Shown here: piece by piece, positions 54,393-63,543 of the stretch
Layout: each line of letters opens with the position of its first letter
Numbering within the stretch: position 1 is the first letter of the stretch
Translations under genes and position numbers: made by a program
Origin: Chryseobacterium endalhagicum
Lineage (GTDB): Bacteria; Bacteroidota; Bacteroidia; Flavobacteriales; Weeksellaceae
Direction: 5' to 3'
Assembly (NCBI RefSeq): GCF_016745235.1
Contig: NZ_JAELVM010000001.1
Location: forward strand, 819,856-883,855
Length of the DNA stretch: 64,000 nt
Notes under the pieces: generated by a model
The model's database searches: none
Told to the model about the DNA's origin: nothing
What the model saw: only the letters and a program-made list of their open reading frames with translations

Positions 54393-54476
54393 AACGGATT
54401 GAATGTGAAATTCAATAGGAACGGGCTTTAGCCCGTTTTTTAATGAAAACCATTGCAATATGGCTTTAGCCAAAAC
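54393..54476. repeat. REP pair, third copy, direct orientation
   Basis: It has the same two hairpins and flanking words as the left unit (CGGGCTTTAGCCCG and TGGCTTTAGCCA). It lies about 150 bp beyond the transposase. Confidence 0.8.
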
Positions 54477-54570
54477 CTAATAACCATCCAAACAAAACAT
54501 TTATCCCCATATTTTTGGCGGAACCTTCCCGTTTTTTTACCTTTATACACAGGTTTAAAACCTGAAAATT

Positions 54571-55119
54571 ATGGAAAACATTGTTGAAATATTAAAATCC
54601 GGCGGAACGATTCTCTATCCTACAGATACTATTTGGGGAATAGGATGTGATGCTACCAATATAGAGGCTGTCAATAAGATTTTTGACATCAAAAAAAGGG
54701 AAAAAAACAAATCAATGATTATTCTTGTTGAATCTGAAAAGAGACTTCAGGACCTGGTAGATGTTCCCGAAATGGCCTGGGAAATTATTGATCTCAGCGA
54801 AAAACCGGTGACCATTGTTTATGAAAATCCCCGCGGACTGCCGAAGGAACTGCTTGCTGAAGACGGAAGCATCGGGATCCGACTGATAAAAACAGATTTC
54901 TGTAAAAAACTGATCACGAAGCTGAACCGGCCTTTGGTTTCTACTTCTGCCAATTTCAGTGGTGATAAAAGTCCGTTGAAGTTTTCTGATATTTCTCCGG
55001 AAATAATTAAGCTGGTAGATTATGCGGTGGAAGAAGACCGTGATAAAGTATCAAAATATTCCGGTTCTTCCGTGATAAAGATATGGAGCGATAACAGAAT
55101 TAAGGTTCTGCGCGAATAA
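54571..55119 (+). CDS. L-threonylcarbamoyladenylate synthase (TsaC/Sua5/YrdC)
   Basis: The 182-residue YrdC-domain protein has TILYPTDTIWGIGCDA at the start, KREKNKSMIILVES, IGIRL and VSTSANFSGDKSP. It makes threonylcarbamoyl-AMP for t6A37 of ANN-decoding tRNAs. It is the short TsaC form, without the Sua5 extension. A tRNA CCA-adding enzyme follows, forming a tRNA-maturation pair. Confidence 0.9.
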   Translation: MENIVEILKSGGTILYPTDTIWGIGCDATNIEAVNKIFDIKKREKNKSMIILVESEKRLQDLVDVPEMAWEIIDLSEKPVTIVYENPRGLPKELLAEDGSIGIRLIKTDFCKKLITKLNRPLVSTSANFSGDKSPLKFSDISPEIIKLVDYAVEEDRDKVSKYSGSSVIKIWSDNRIKVLRE

Positions 55120-55190
55120 AATTCCGCAATAATCCGTTCAATTTAAAATCTTGCCCATACATATCGGCAGGATTTCTTTTTTTTAATTTC

Positions 55191-55377
55191 TATCTTTGCA
55201 TTCTTCAACTGATAAAATCAACGGCAGGTCTGAATCCGGAGGTTCTGTACTGACAATTCTGTATAGGGAAAACTTCCAGTGAAAACCATGTTTTTGATGC
55301 TGAAGAAAATAATAATGAATCTCCATCATAAGTGATGGAAAGCTGTTTAGCTAGAAAAGACGACCTATTTATTAACG
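55191..55377 (+). promoter_or_regulatory. Promoter and long leader of the CCA-adding gene
   Basis: The -7 box TATCTTTG lies at 55191-55198, about 180 bases before the ATG. The leader has a CCATCA/TGATGG hairpin (55323-55338) and a small MFLMLKKIIMNLHHK frame. No known riboswitch is recognised. Confidence 0.4.
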
Positions 55378-56799
55378 ATGAAAATTAATCTTACCCAAAA
55401 TAAAAATTTAAAACTGTTCAAGATCATTGCTGAAGCGGCTGAAAAAAACAATCAGTCGGTATACATTGTTGGTGGTTATGTCCGTGATCTTCTGATGAAG
55501 AGAGCAGCATCTACTGATATTGATTTTGTGACTGAACAGAGCGGTATTGAGCTGGCTCAAACCGTAGCAAAAGATATTGATCCGAAATTAAAAGTTTCTG
55601 TATTCAAAACTTACGGAACCGCCATGATCAAATATAAAGACCTTGATCTGGAATTCGTAGGAGCAAGAAAGGAAAGCTATACAGAAAACAGCAGAAAGCC
55701 CGAAGTGGAAGGTGGAACGCTGGAAGACGACCAGAAGAGAAGAGATTTCACGATCAATGCAATGGCTATTTCTTTGAATAAAAGTAATTTCGGAGAACTG
55801 ATTGACCCTTTCAACGGGGTTGATGATCTGGAAAAAGGAATTTTAAGAACGCCTTTGGAACCTGCTCAGACCTACTCTGATGATCCGTTGAGGATGATGA
55901 GAGCCGTTCGTTTTGCTTCAACATTAAACTTTGAGATTGAAGAAAAATCCCTGAACGCGATCAAACAGGAAGCGGAAAGAATTAAAATTGTTTCCATGGA
56001 AAGAATCATGGTGGAATTCAATAAAATCATGATGTCTAAAAAACCTTCTGTTGGTTTGGGATTAATGGAATCAACGGGTCTTTTAAAACTGGTGATTCCT
56101 GAACTCGTTGAACTGAAAGGAGTAGAAGAAGTAGAAGGACAGACCCATAAAGATAATTTTTACCATACCCTGGAAGTAGTTGACAATATTTCTGAAAATA
56201 CAGATAACTTGTGGCTGCGCTGGTCTGCGCTGTTGCATGATATTGGGAAAGCACCTACCAAAAAATTTGTAGAAGGAACGGGATGGACTTTCCACGGACA
56301 CGAATTCTTGGGTTCAAAAATGGTAAAAACCCTTTTCCACCGCTTGAAACAGCCGTTAGGAAGTGATATGAAGTACGTTCAGAAGATGGTGAAACTTTCA
56401 TCACGCCCAATTGCGCTGATCACGGATGATGCGTCTGATTCTGCATTGAGAAGGCTTTTATTTGATGCCGGCGAAAATCTGGAAGATCTGTTCACGCTGT
56501 GTAAGGCTGATATTACTACGAAAAACTCCAAAAAACAGGACCGTTTCAAAAAGAATTTTGAGTATGTAGCCGTGAAAATCAAAGAGGTGGAGGAAAAAGA
56601 TCAGGTTCGTAATTTCCAGCCGCCAATAACAGGAGAAGAGATCATGCAGATGTTTAACCTTAAACCCGGAAAAGAGATTGGAATTCTGAAAGAAAAAGTA
56701 AAAGAAGCTATTCTGGAAGGTGAAATTCTTAACGATAAGGAAGAAGCTGAAAAGTTTGTGATCGCTGAAGCGGAGAAACTGGGATTGAAATGTAATTAA
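55378..56799 (+). CDS. CCA-adding tRNA nucleotidyltransferase with HD domain
   Basis: The 473-residue protein has VGGYVRDLLMKR (nucleotidyltransferase entry), TDIDFVT (metal Asp pair), QKRRDFTINAMA, then the tRNA-binding region and the HD domain with ALLHDIGKAPTKK. It builds or repairs the 3' CCA of tRNA. The HD domain adds possible phosphohydrolase activity. The gene follows a tsaC-like gene and ends at a strong terminator. Confidence 0.92.
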   Translation: MKINLTQNKNLKLFKIIAEAAEKNNQSVYIVGGYVRDLLMKRAASTDIDFVTEQSGIELAQTVAKDIDPKLKVSVFKTYGTAMIKYKDLDLEFVGARKESYTENSRKPEVEGGTLEDDQKRRDFTINAMAISLNKSNFGELIDPFNGVDDLEKGILRTPLEPAQTYSDDPLRMMRAVRFASTLNFEIEEKSLNAIKQEAERIKIVSMERIMVEFNKIMMSKKPSVGLGLMESTGLLKLVIPELVELKGVEEVEGQTHKDNFYHTLEVVDNISENTDNLWLRWSALLHDIGKAPTKKFVEGTGWTFHGHEFLGSKMVKTLFHRLKQPLGSDMKYVQKMVKLSSRPIALITDDASDSALRRLLFDAGENLEDLFTLCKADITTKNSKKQDRFKKNFEYVAVKIKEVEEKDQVRNFQPPITGEEIMQMFNLKPGKEIGILKEKVKEAILEGEILNDKEEAEKFVIAEAEKLGLKCN

Positions 56800-56818
56800 A
56801 ATAATGATTATAGTATAA

Positions 56819-56854
56819 AAGCTTCGGCGGGACAAAGTCCCGCCGAAGCTTTTT
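56819..56854 (+). terminator. Terminator of the CCA-adding enzyme gene
   Basis: Perfect 15-bp arms (AAGCTTCGGCGGGAC and its complement) surround AAA, followed by T. Confidence 0.9.
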
Positions 56855-56869
56855 ATTTTCGTTGAAAAT

Positions 56870-56900
56870 AAAATCAGGCCGCTTCTCCGAAGCGGCCTGA
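56870..56900 (-). terminator. Terminator of the cobalamin-uptake operon
   Basis: TCAGGCCGCTTC and GAAGCGGCCTGA form a perfect 12-bp stem, followed by TTTT on the minus strand. Confidence 0.88.
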
Positions 56901-56953
56901 AAAAAAACACAAATGTTGAAAAAAAAATATAATAATACCGAAGTATTAATTGT

Positions 56954-58000
56954 CTAGTTTGGGTAAACAGCATTAGAACCGATACCGGTTGTGAATGATC
57001 TGATGATTGCTCCTGTAGTAGAATACACCACAATTTTACTGTCCTGTGTAAATCCGTTGGAATCAGAAGTGAAAATTTTATCATTGATGACACTGAATCC
57101 GTATAGAGCAGAATACTGATCAACACTGTTCGCAACCGTGAACAATGGAGCTGTAGGAGCCGTTGTAGCGGTCATATCCATAGCGTATACATTCTTGGCG
57201 GAAGAGAAATAAAATTTACCGTTTGAAATCTCAAGGTTTTTAGCATCGGCAATACCTGTTAAAGTAATGGTTTTTGTAATACTTCCTGTGCTTGAAATCT
57301 GATAGATGTAAGAATTTGCAGCTTCTGCGGCAATAGCGTAAACATTCTGGTTGTTGGAGATGATCTTGTTGATGTTTCCAGCAGGTAGAGTGATGGGAGG
57401 CTGCGCTTCGTTGGTAGAAGTATTGATATACGTGATCTTATTACCAAAACCGAATGATGCATTCTGTACAAAGATATTGTTTCCGGCTTCCACAATTCTC
57501 TCAGCAGCATCTGTGAAAGTAATTTTTTTGATGAAAGAACGGTCTGAAGCTTTATAAATACTTACATATTTGGCTCCGTTGTATTTATCATTCGTTACAT
57601 AAATATTATTGTTCGCAAAAGCCATGTAACGGGGCGAATTAAGCTCGGCGGTAATTTCACCGTTAGCCTTAAAATTATAACGGTTTACGATCTGGATCTT
57701 GTTGGAGTTATTCAGCAGTAAGTAAGCATTTTCGCCGTTAAAAGCGATCATCTGTAAAACATCACCTAATTTGGCTCCGCCGTTATTCAAAGCGAAAATA
57801 TTATTTTGCTTAAGGTTCAGGTCGGCAGTTACAAACGTTACGTCTCCTTCAGGTTTCCCGAAAGTCCCCTCATTGGAGAATAAAAAACCGTTGCCGTAGA
57901 ATATTTCCTGCTCATCATTATCATTATCGCTGCTACACGACACGATGCCTGAAAGAAGCGCGAAAGCAAAAAGAAAATGTAGAAATCTGTTCAGTCTCAT
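56954..58000 (-). CDS. Beta-propeller surface lipoprotein (DUF5074-like)
   Basis: The 348-residue product has a lipobox GIVSC (Cys22). It has YncE-like repeated blades: FLFSNEGTFGKPEGDVTFV, IQIVNRYNFKANGEI, NNIYVTNDKYNGAKYVSIY, and FTSDSNGFTQDSKIVVYSTTG. DUF5074 lipoproteins commonly accompany TonB receptors of B12 type in Bacteroidota. Its gene follows the receptor by 12 bases, downstream of the cobalamin riboswitch. It probably assists capture of corrinoids. Confidence 0.8.
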   Translation of the reverse strand: MRLNRFLHFLFAFALLSGIVSCSSDNDNDEQEIFYGNGFLFSNEGTFGKPEGDVTFVTADLNLKQNNIFALNNGGAKLGDVLQMIAFNGENAYLLLNNSNKIQIVNRYNFKANGEITAELNSPRYMAFANNNIYVTNDKYNGAKYVSIYKASDRSFIKKITFTDAAERIVEAGNNIFVQNASFGFGNKITYINTSTNEAQPPITLPAGNINKIISNNQNVYAIAAEAANSYIYQISSTGSITKTITLTGIADAKNLEISNGKFYFSSAKNVYAMDMTATTAPTAPLFTVANSVDQYSALYGFSVINDKIFTSDSNGFTQDSKIVVYSTTGAIIRSFTTGIGSNAVYPN

Positions 58001-58012
58001 AATATATTAAGT

Positions 58013-59854
58013 TTAAAAATTAATTGTTGCATAAATACTGTAGTTTCTCTTAGGCATCGGGTAAAGAGATACCGTCTGATAAACTGTATCGGTAAGATTA
58101 TTCACCTTAAATCCTAGCGTGTATTTCTGTAAAATAGAAGAGGAAATACCTGTATTTAAAATAAAATAGGAATCAATGGCGGTAGATCTTTTCTCATCGG
58201 TACTCGTATACGTAAGCCCGTTGAAAAGCCCCTGGGCATAGAACTTCAGGAAAGAATATCCATACTCTATATTTCCCACAGCTTTATGAAGCGGAACATA
58301 CATCAGCTGCATCTGCGTATTCTTATTGACAGATTTTGAATAAGTATAACCTGCATCCACCCTGAAAGCATGTTTCCCGAATGTCTTATTCCATGTAGCC
58401 TGCGATTCCAGACCATAAGATTCAACTTTGTAGGTATTCACAGGCGCCCAGTATCCGTAGGGTGTGGGAAGCCAGCTGATCATATTTTTAATGTCCATAT
58501 AATAAGGACTCAGTGTAATTTTAAAATCTCCGAAGCTGAACTCATGGTTCATATCAATATTCGTAGACGTTTCAGAAAGAAGATCCAGGTTTCCTCCCGG
58601 CTGCCAGTAAAGATCATTAAAAGATGGAAATCTGAAGTTTCTTGAAAAACTGATTCCTGCATGATACCACTTCGCCGCATTCCATTTCCCGGAAAAAGAA
58701 TACAGCAGGGGAGAAGAAATATCCTCTACAAAATCCTTTTTAATTCCTGCTTCAAAACGGAGATCTTTAGTCACAAAATATCTGATCAGACCAGCTAATG
58801 AACCTACATTTCTGCTGATAGATCCAATCCCGGACTGATAACCTTCACCCTTATTCACCTGAAATTCCCCGATAGCATTGATGTTGAGCTTTGGGGTGAT
58901 GAAATAATTGAAATCATTCTTGAAAATATAATTCTTTCCCTCCGCACCGCTTGCTTTAGGCTGATTAAGATCCGCGAAATACTGGAAATTATCTTCCGTA
59001 TAAGCTGCCTTTAAACTGTTGGAAAGCTTACTGGTATTAACATCCCAGGCGATCAGACTTCTTAAGGTCTGGGCATTGTATTTTGTTTTATTACCGTTGG
59101 TTTCAAATATAGGATAATGCTGTGAAGCATCAAAAATCTGATTTTGCCATGAAATAGTCTGGTGATCCGCAATTTTATAAGAAGCTCCGATATTCACAGA
59201 AGTATTGTAATACTTTCCGTTGATATTGTTGAATCCTGTACTTCCTACCACAAATTCAGGCACCTTATAATCATTCTGACTCGTTAAATAACTTCCTGAA
59301 ACCTTGATGCTGAATTCATCATTGCTGAAAGAAGCCTGTGCAAAATTATTATACGTATCAAAAGAACTCGCCTCCGAAAAAACGGAAGCCTTAAATCCTC
59401 TGTTGAAATCTAAAATATTATTCAAATGAATACTTCCTCCGATGGCTCCGCTGCCATACACAACACTTCCTCCGCCAGCTTTCACATCAATCTGGTCATA
59501 CCCGAAAGCCGGAATATTATTCACATCTCCCTGCCCCAGAAAACTGGAGTTAATATTGATTCCGTTCCATACAAAGGCGGTCTGCTGAGCGGTTGATCCC
59601 CGGAATGACGGTGAAGAAACAGCGCCGCGGCCATTTTCCTTGATGTAAATAGAAGATTGAAAACGTAAAAGTTCAGAAAGATTCGTTGAATTTTTCTCAA
59701 CATCTTTTGGAGTAATGGTACGGACCGGATGAAAAAGTTTAACCCTGTTCATCTGGTTGTCAAAAATATAAATGGTGTCAATATCCTTCTCCTGTCCGAA
59801 AAGAAAGCTGCCGTAAGACGCACAAAGCAGTATTAAAGATCTTTTTATATCCAT
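58013..59854 (-). CDS. btuB: TonB-dependent outer-membrane receptor (BtuB-type)
   Basis: The 613-residue product has a signal peptide and a short TonB-box-like segment. The plug domain shows the SPSFRGSTAQQTAFVWNGIN and GSGAIGGSIHL motifs, and a 22-strand barrel ends in ...NYSIYATINF. The gene is first after a cobalamin riboswitch, so the substrate should be B12 or related corrinoids. The gene symbol is inferred from the riboswitch. Confidence 0.88.
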   Translation of the reverse strand: MDIKRSLILLCASYGSFLFGQEKDIDTIYIFDNQMNRVKLFHPVRTITPKDVEKNSTNLSELLRFQSSIYIKENGRGAVSSPSFRGSTAQQTAFVWNGININSSFLGQGDVNNIPAFGYDQIDVKAGGGSVVYGSGAIGGSIHLNNILDFNRGFKASVFSEASSFDTYNNFAQASFSNDEFSIKVSGSYLTSQNDYKVPEFVVGSTGFNNINGKYYNTSVNIGASYKIADHQTISWQNQIFDASQHYPIFETNGNKTKYNAQTLRSLIAWDVNTSKLSNSLKAAYTEDNFQYFADLNQPKASGAEGKNYIFKNDFNYFITPKLNINAIGEFQVNKGEGYQSGIGSISRNVGSLAGLIRYFVTKDLRFEAGIKKDFVEDISSPLLYSFSGKWNAAKWYHAGISFSRNFRFPSFNDLYWQPGGNLDLLSETSTNIDMNHEFSFGDFKITLSPYYMDIKNMISWLPTPYGYWAPVNTYKVESYGLESQATWNKTFGKHAFRVDAGYTYSKSVNKNTQMQLMYVPLHKAVGNIEYGYSFLKFYAQGLFNGLTYTSTDEKRSTAIDSYFILNTGISSSILQKYTLGFKVNNLTDTVYQTVSLYPMPKRNYSIYATINF

Positions 59855-59899
59855 ACTATTTTACTTTTCCTCCGAAAGTAATAAGGTTTTAGTTAGTAT

Positions 59900-60045
59900 T
59901 TTGGCAGGTCTCCTGACTTTCGCTTTCTGCGCCTTCCCGTATGAACAGTGGCTTTTTACAGAAAATGGTGTTGCGATTTACAGTTGCGGGGACAGCTTGG
60001 GAGTTCCACCCAATTCCCTATTATTTCCAATACGCTGGAAACCAA
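59900..60045 (-). ncRNA. Cobalamin riboswitch
   Basis: On the minus strand the element reads GGTGGAACTCCCAAGCTG, CCCCGCAACTGTAA, GCCACTG and GGGAAGGCGCAGAAAGCGA, ending with the B12 box GTCAGGAGACCTGCC (59903-59917). These are the conserved cores of the adenosylcobalamin/cobalamin class. It represses the downstream receptor operon when B12 is plentiful (established for the class). Confidence 0.95.
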
Positions 60046-60053
60046 AATTTTTG

Positions 60054-60061
60054 CAAAGATA
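60054..60061 (-). promoter_or_regulatory. -7 box of the riboswitch operon
   Basis: TATCTTTG on the minus strand, just 9 bases upstream of the riboswitch start. Confidence 0.55.
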
Positions 60062-60196
60062 ACTTTTTAAATGTATTGAACAAAAAGGCACAAAAGTGAA
60101 TAATGAATGCAGGATTCTGCTTCTCAAAGAAATTTTTAAATGTATAAGTGATCACGAATGAACAGGATACTATAAAATTGAAAAATTATTCTTTAA

Positions 60197-60807
60197 ATTA
60201 ACTACCTGCCTGCGAAACAAAATTGATGAAAACCTAAAAGTGAATGGTCAATTTTGCTTCGCAAGTGAATCGTCAATGATCAACCATAAGTATACAGCAT
60301 TAAAATTCACTACACGTCAGCGAAATAAAATTGATAAAAAACCTGAAAGTGAATGGTGAATTGTCAATTTTGCTTCGCAAGTGAATCGTCAATTATCAAC
60401 GATAAATGGGCAGGATTAAAATTCACTACCCGCCAGCGAAACAAAATTGATGAAAAACCTAAAAGTGAATGGTGAATTGTCAATTTTGCTTCGCAAGTGA
60501 ATCGTCGATGATCAACGATAAATGTGCAGCATTAAAATTCACTACCCGTCAGCGAAATAAAATTGATGAAAAACCTGAAAGTGAATGGTGAATTGTCAAT
60601 TTTGCTTCGCAAGTGAATCGTCAATGATCAACGATAAATGTGCAGCATTAAAATTCACTACACGTCAGCGAAATAAAATTGATGAAAAACCTAAAAGTGA
60701 ATGGTGAATTGTCAATTTTGCTTCGCAAGTGAATCGTCAATCATCAACCATAAATATACAGCATTAAAATTCACCATTGACTTGCGAAGCAAAATTGACA
60801 ATTGACA
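60197..60807. repeat. Tandem array of 116-bp units
   Basis: Units start at 60197 (108 bp, short by an internal 8-bp gap) and at 60305, 60421, 60537 and 60653 (116 bp each). The partial end at 60769-60807 is inverted. Each unit includes GCGAAA.AAAATTGAT and TCAATTTTGCTTCGC, which can pair into a hairpin around a 30-base loop. There is no ORF. The array is 5' of the cobalamin riboswitch promoter. Related words occur elsewhere in the window. Confidence 0.9.
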
Positions 60808-60856
60808 TAAATCTATGATCTTGGTTCTTTACTCTTTGTTCTTGGCTCTTTTTCCT

Positions 60857-61339
60857 CTACAAAAACGAAGAATCAAAATAAAACGGCAGCAGATCCTTAA
60901 TGGAATGCACCTTCACCACTTCATCATTCATACTTGAAAAATAAAGATCGATATCGTCATTCTGCTTGGTCTCGTATTCTATTAAGCTTTGTCTGCACGC
61001 TCCACATGGCGGAATCGGCGGATTTTTCTCATGGAATTCCTTAGGACCTCCCACCACGAAGATCTTTTTTACTTTTACATTCGGAAAATTCGCAGCTACC
61101 CAGAAAAGAGTCGTTCTTTCTGCACATAACCCTGATGGATAGGCAGCATTCTCCTGGTTGTTCCCGGAATAAATTTCACCGTTTTCCAGCAGAACGGCAC
61201 ATCCTACAAGAAAATTCGAATAGGGGGCATAGGCATTCTCGCGGGCCTGCTTTGCACGCTCGAATAGTTTTTTTTCTATATCGTTCAGTTCACTGCTGTT
61301 TTTAAACTGCTCGTAACTGATCTGTATGTCTTTTTTCAT
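60857..61339 (-). CDS. cdd: Cytidine deaminase
   Basis: The 160-residue protein has the zinc motifs CAERTTLFW (Cys and catalytic Glu) and PPCGACRQSLIE (two Cys). It deaminates cytidine and deoxycytidine in pyrimidine salvage. The length fits the tetrameric class. It ends near the repeat array. Confidence 0.93.
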   Translation of the reverse strand: MKKDIQISYEQFKNSSELNDIEKKLFERAKQARENAYAPYSNFLVGCAVLLENGEIYSGNNQENAAYPSGLCAERTTLFWVAANFPNVKVKKIFVVGGPKEFHEKNPPIPPCGACRQSLIEYETKQNDDIDLYFSSMNDEVVKVHSIKDLLPFYFDSSFL

Positions 61340-61439
61340 ATATTAGTCAGACTAAAAAGGGGGGCTAAAATTACTCCTTTTTCATCAGCTGGACAATGTT
61401 TTTTTTATGTATCCATAAATTGAAATTCAAAAAAAGAAA

Positions 61440-62492
61440 ATGCTTTATACTCCAATAAAATTCAGAAATATAGAATTAAAAAACAGATGGGTAATGTCGC
61501 CCATGTGCATGTATTCATGTGAAAACGGACTGGCCAATGACTTCCATTTCGTACACTATGGCAGCCGGGCTCAGGGTGGAACCGGACTCATTATGGTAGA
61601 GGCCACCGGGGTAGAACCGCGAGGCAGAATTACCAACCACTGCATGGGGATCTGGAATGATGAGCAGGCGGCAGAACTTGGAAAAATCGTTCATTTCGTA
61701 CATTCCCGTTCAGAAAGTAAAATAGGAATCCAGCTGGCTCATGCCGGAAGAAAAGGTTCCACCTGGAACAACCTCCAGATCCCGCTTGAAGAAGGCTGGG
61801 AAACCATAGCACCGAGCGGCCTTCCATATCATCCCTCAGAAAGAATTCCCCATGTGCTGACCGTTGATGAAATCAGAGAACAGGTTCAGAATTTCAAGGA
61901 AGCAGCCAGAAGAGCTGTAAAGGCCGGTTTTGATATCATAGAAATTCACGGGGCGCACGGATATCTGATCCACCAGTTTTTATCGCCGCTTTCCAATATC
62001 AGAACAGACGAGTATGGAGGAAGCTTTGAAAACAGAACCCGTTTTCTGGTGGAAATTGTAGATGCCGTAAATGAGGAACTGGATGAAAATACAGCCCTGT
62101 TTGTAAGGATTTCCGGAACCGAATATGCAGAAAACGGCTGGAATATCAATGACAGTGTAGAGCTGGCAAAAATTTTAAAGGAACATGCGGTAGATCTTGT
62201 GGATGTTTCAAGCGGTGGCAATATTCATGGGGCGAAAATCTCTGTTTTTGACGGGTATCAGGTTCCTTTTTCATCACAGGTAAGAAACGAGGCCGGAGTG
62301 AAAACCGGAGCCGTTGGATTGATTACAAAAGTTGAGCAGGCGGAAGGAATCCTGCAAAAAGGAGAGGCAGACCTGATATTTGTGGCAAGGGAAATTCTAA
62401 GGAATCCATACATTGCCGTTCAGGGATCATTTGAAATGAAGGAGAACTGCTTCTTCCCGCATCAGTACACCAGAGCTAAAATTTCAACATAA
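61440..62492 (+). CDS. NADPH dehydrogenase, old yellow enzyme family (YqjM/NamA-like)
   Basis: The 350-residue FMN enzyme has SPMCMYSCENG (flavin-tuning Cys), IQLAHAGRKGST (substrate pair His), DIIEIHGAHGYLIHQFLSPL and VGLITKVEQAEGIL. It reduces activated alkenes in family members. It is followed by a DUF2752 gene after seven bases. Confidence 0.92.
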   Translation: MLYTPIKFRNIELKNRWVMSPMCMYSCENGLANDFHFVHYGSRAQGGTGLIMVEATGVEPRGRITNHCMGIWNDEQAAELGKIVHFVHSRSESKIGIQLAHAGRKGSTWNNLQIPLEEGWETIAPSGLPYHPSERIPHVLTVDEIREQVQNFKEAARRAVKAGFDIIEIHGAHGYLIHQFLSPLSNIRTDEYGGSFENRTRFLVEIVDAVNEELDENTALFVRISGTEYAENGWNINDSVELAKILKEHAVDLVDVSSGGNIHGAKISVFDGYQVPFSSQVRNEAGVKTGAVGLITKVEQAEGILQKGEADLIFVAREILRNPYIAVQGSFEMKENCFFPHQYTRAKIST

Positions 62493-62499
62493 GCTCCGG

Positions 62500-62793
62500 A
62501 TGGATATAGAAGACTTTATGCTCACGTGTCCCAGTAAGAAATTTCTGGGAATAGAATGTCTGGGATGTGGTGCTCAGAGGGCAGTTGTGCTCGTATTTGA
62601 AGGCAGGTTTTCAGAAGCTTTTCATCTATATCCGGCGGTTTACACCCTTTTATTGTTTTTTCTGATTTTAGTTTTGAGTTTTATAGATAAAAAAAGAAAG
62701 TATGGTAATCTTCTGATGATTTTGGCAGCTGTAAATCTGGTTATCATGGTCATATCATATTACTACAAACATTTTTATCTGCATGCTCATTAA
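62500..62793 (+). CDS. DUF2752 membrane protein
   Basis: The 97-residue protein has CPSKKFLGIECLGCGAQRAV, the DUF2752 motif, then two helices. Its gene lies seven bases after the old yellow enzyme gene. In Chryseobacterium-type genomes it is often near TssD-like genes (from memory). Function unknown. Confidence 0.85.
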   Translation: MDIEDFMLTCPSKKFLGIECLGCGAQRAVVLVFEGRFSEAFHLYPAVYTLLLFFLILVLSFIDKKRKYGNLLMILAAVNLVIMVISYYYKHFYLHAH

Positions 62794-62920
62794 TAAATAA
62801 AAAGATCAGAATGAGACAATATTTTTTAACAGCTGTTTAAAGCCTTTGAAAAAAAGTCGTAGAATTACTACAAAATGTGAATCTCTTTAATAAAAACTTT
62901 TTAAATTAGAGCGTGGGGGT

Positions 62921-62928
62921 TATCTTTG
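62921..62928 (+). promoter_or_regulatory. -7 box of tssD
   Basis: TATCTTTG at 62921-62928, about 50 bases before the tssD ATG, with a T-rich -33 region. Confidence 0.5.
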
Positions 62929-62980
62929 TTAGACAAACTTTACGAAATAGTATAATCATTAATGATTAAAATGCAAGAAT

Positions 62981-63385
62981 ATGGCAGGAAATTCAAGAGG
63001 AATCTTAAAATTCAATGGAGGTGAAGGACAAAAGCTGTTAAAGCTTAATTACAGTGTATCCAGATCTACAGACGTTTCAGGACGTGTAGCATCCGATCCG
63101 TCAAATGCTTTGATTAAAGTAACTGTGGAAGCAACGGAAAAATCTGATATCCTGGAAAGCTTATTGAATGGTAAATACAAGCCTACAAGCGGTGAAATTA
63201 CATTCAATAAATCTCATGAAGAAGGAACATTGATTACCCTGAAATGGGAGAACGGATATGTGATTCAGCATGAAATGGATTTTGATGCTATCGACACCAA
63301 CAGTATGCTGGTAAGCTTTGTAATAAGTGCAGAAAGTATTTCATACGGAAATTCACTTTACGATGGATTCTGGCCATTGAGCTAG
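62981..63385 (+). CDS. tssD: T6SS tube protein TssD (Hcp-like)
   Basis: The 134-residue protein has FNGGEGQKLLKLNYSVSRST, the Bacteroidota T6SS-iii Hcp pattern, and the C-terminal ISYGNSLYDGFWP. It forms the inner tube of the contractile injection system. A terminator and then a vgrG gene follow; the rest of the locus may lie outside the window. Confidence 0.92.
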   Translation: MAGNSRGILKFNGGEGQKLLKLNYSVSRSTDVSGRVASDPSNALIKVTVEATEKSDILESLLNGKYKPTSGEITFNKSHEEGTLITLKWENGYVIQHEMDFDAIDTNSMLVSFVISAESISYGNSLYDGFWPLS

Positions 63386-63409
63386 GTCACGCGTAGTGAA
63401 AATATAAAG

Positions 63410-63438
63410 AGACTGTCCCTCCAAGACGGTCTTTTTTT
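63410..63438 (+). terminator. Terminator of tssD
   Basis: AGACTGTC and GACGGTCT (one G-T pair) are followed by seven T. It would favour much higher tssD than vgrG transcript. Confidence 0.85.
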
Positions 63439-63543
63439 ACCTGTTAGGAATGCTGATTGAAAGTAAGGAATCTTTGTTTTTTATCAAAAATTCCCATTTG
63501 CATGAATAATATACACCATTTAACACAAATCACTTTATAAAAT

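Noticed and set aside
56458..57135. A 225-codon minus-strand ORF
   Set aside because: It crosses two strong terminators and overlaps the CCA-adding enzyme gene; the predicted protein is Phe/Leu-rich antisense sequence.
60197..60807. CRISPR array
   Set aside because: The period is 116 bp, there are no unique spacers, and the whole unit is conserved; no cas genes are present.
63386..63405. Third copy of the CDCL promoter motif (GTAGTGAAAATATA)
   Set aside because: Only the right part matches, with gaps; there is no -7 box or gene start in the right position.
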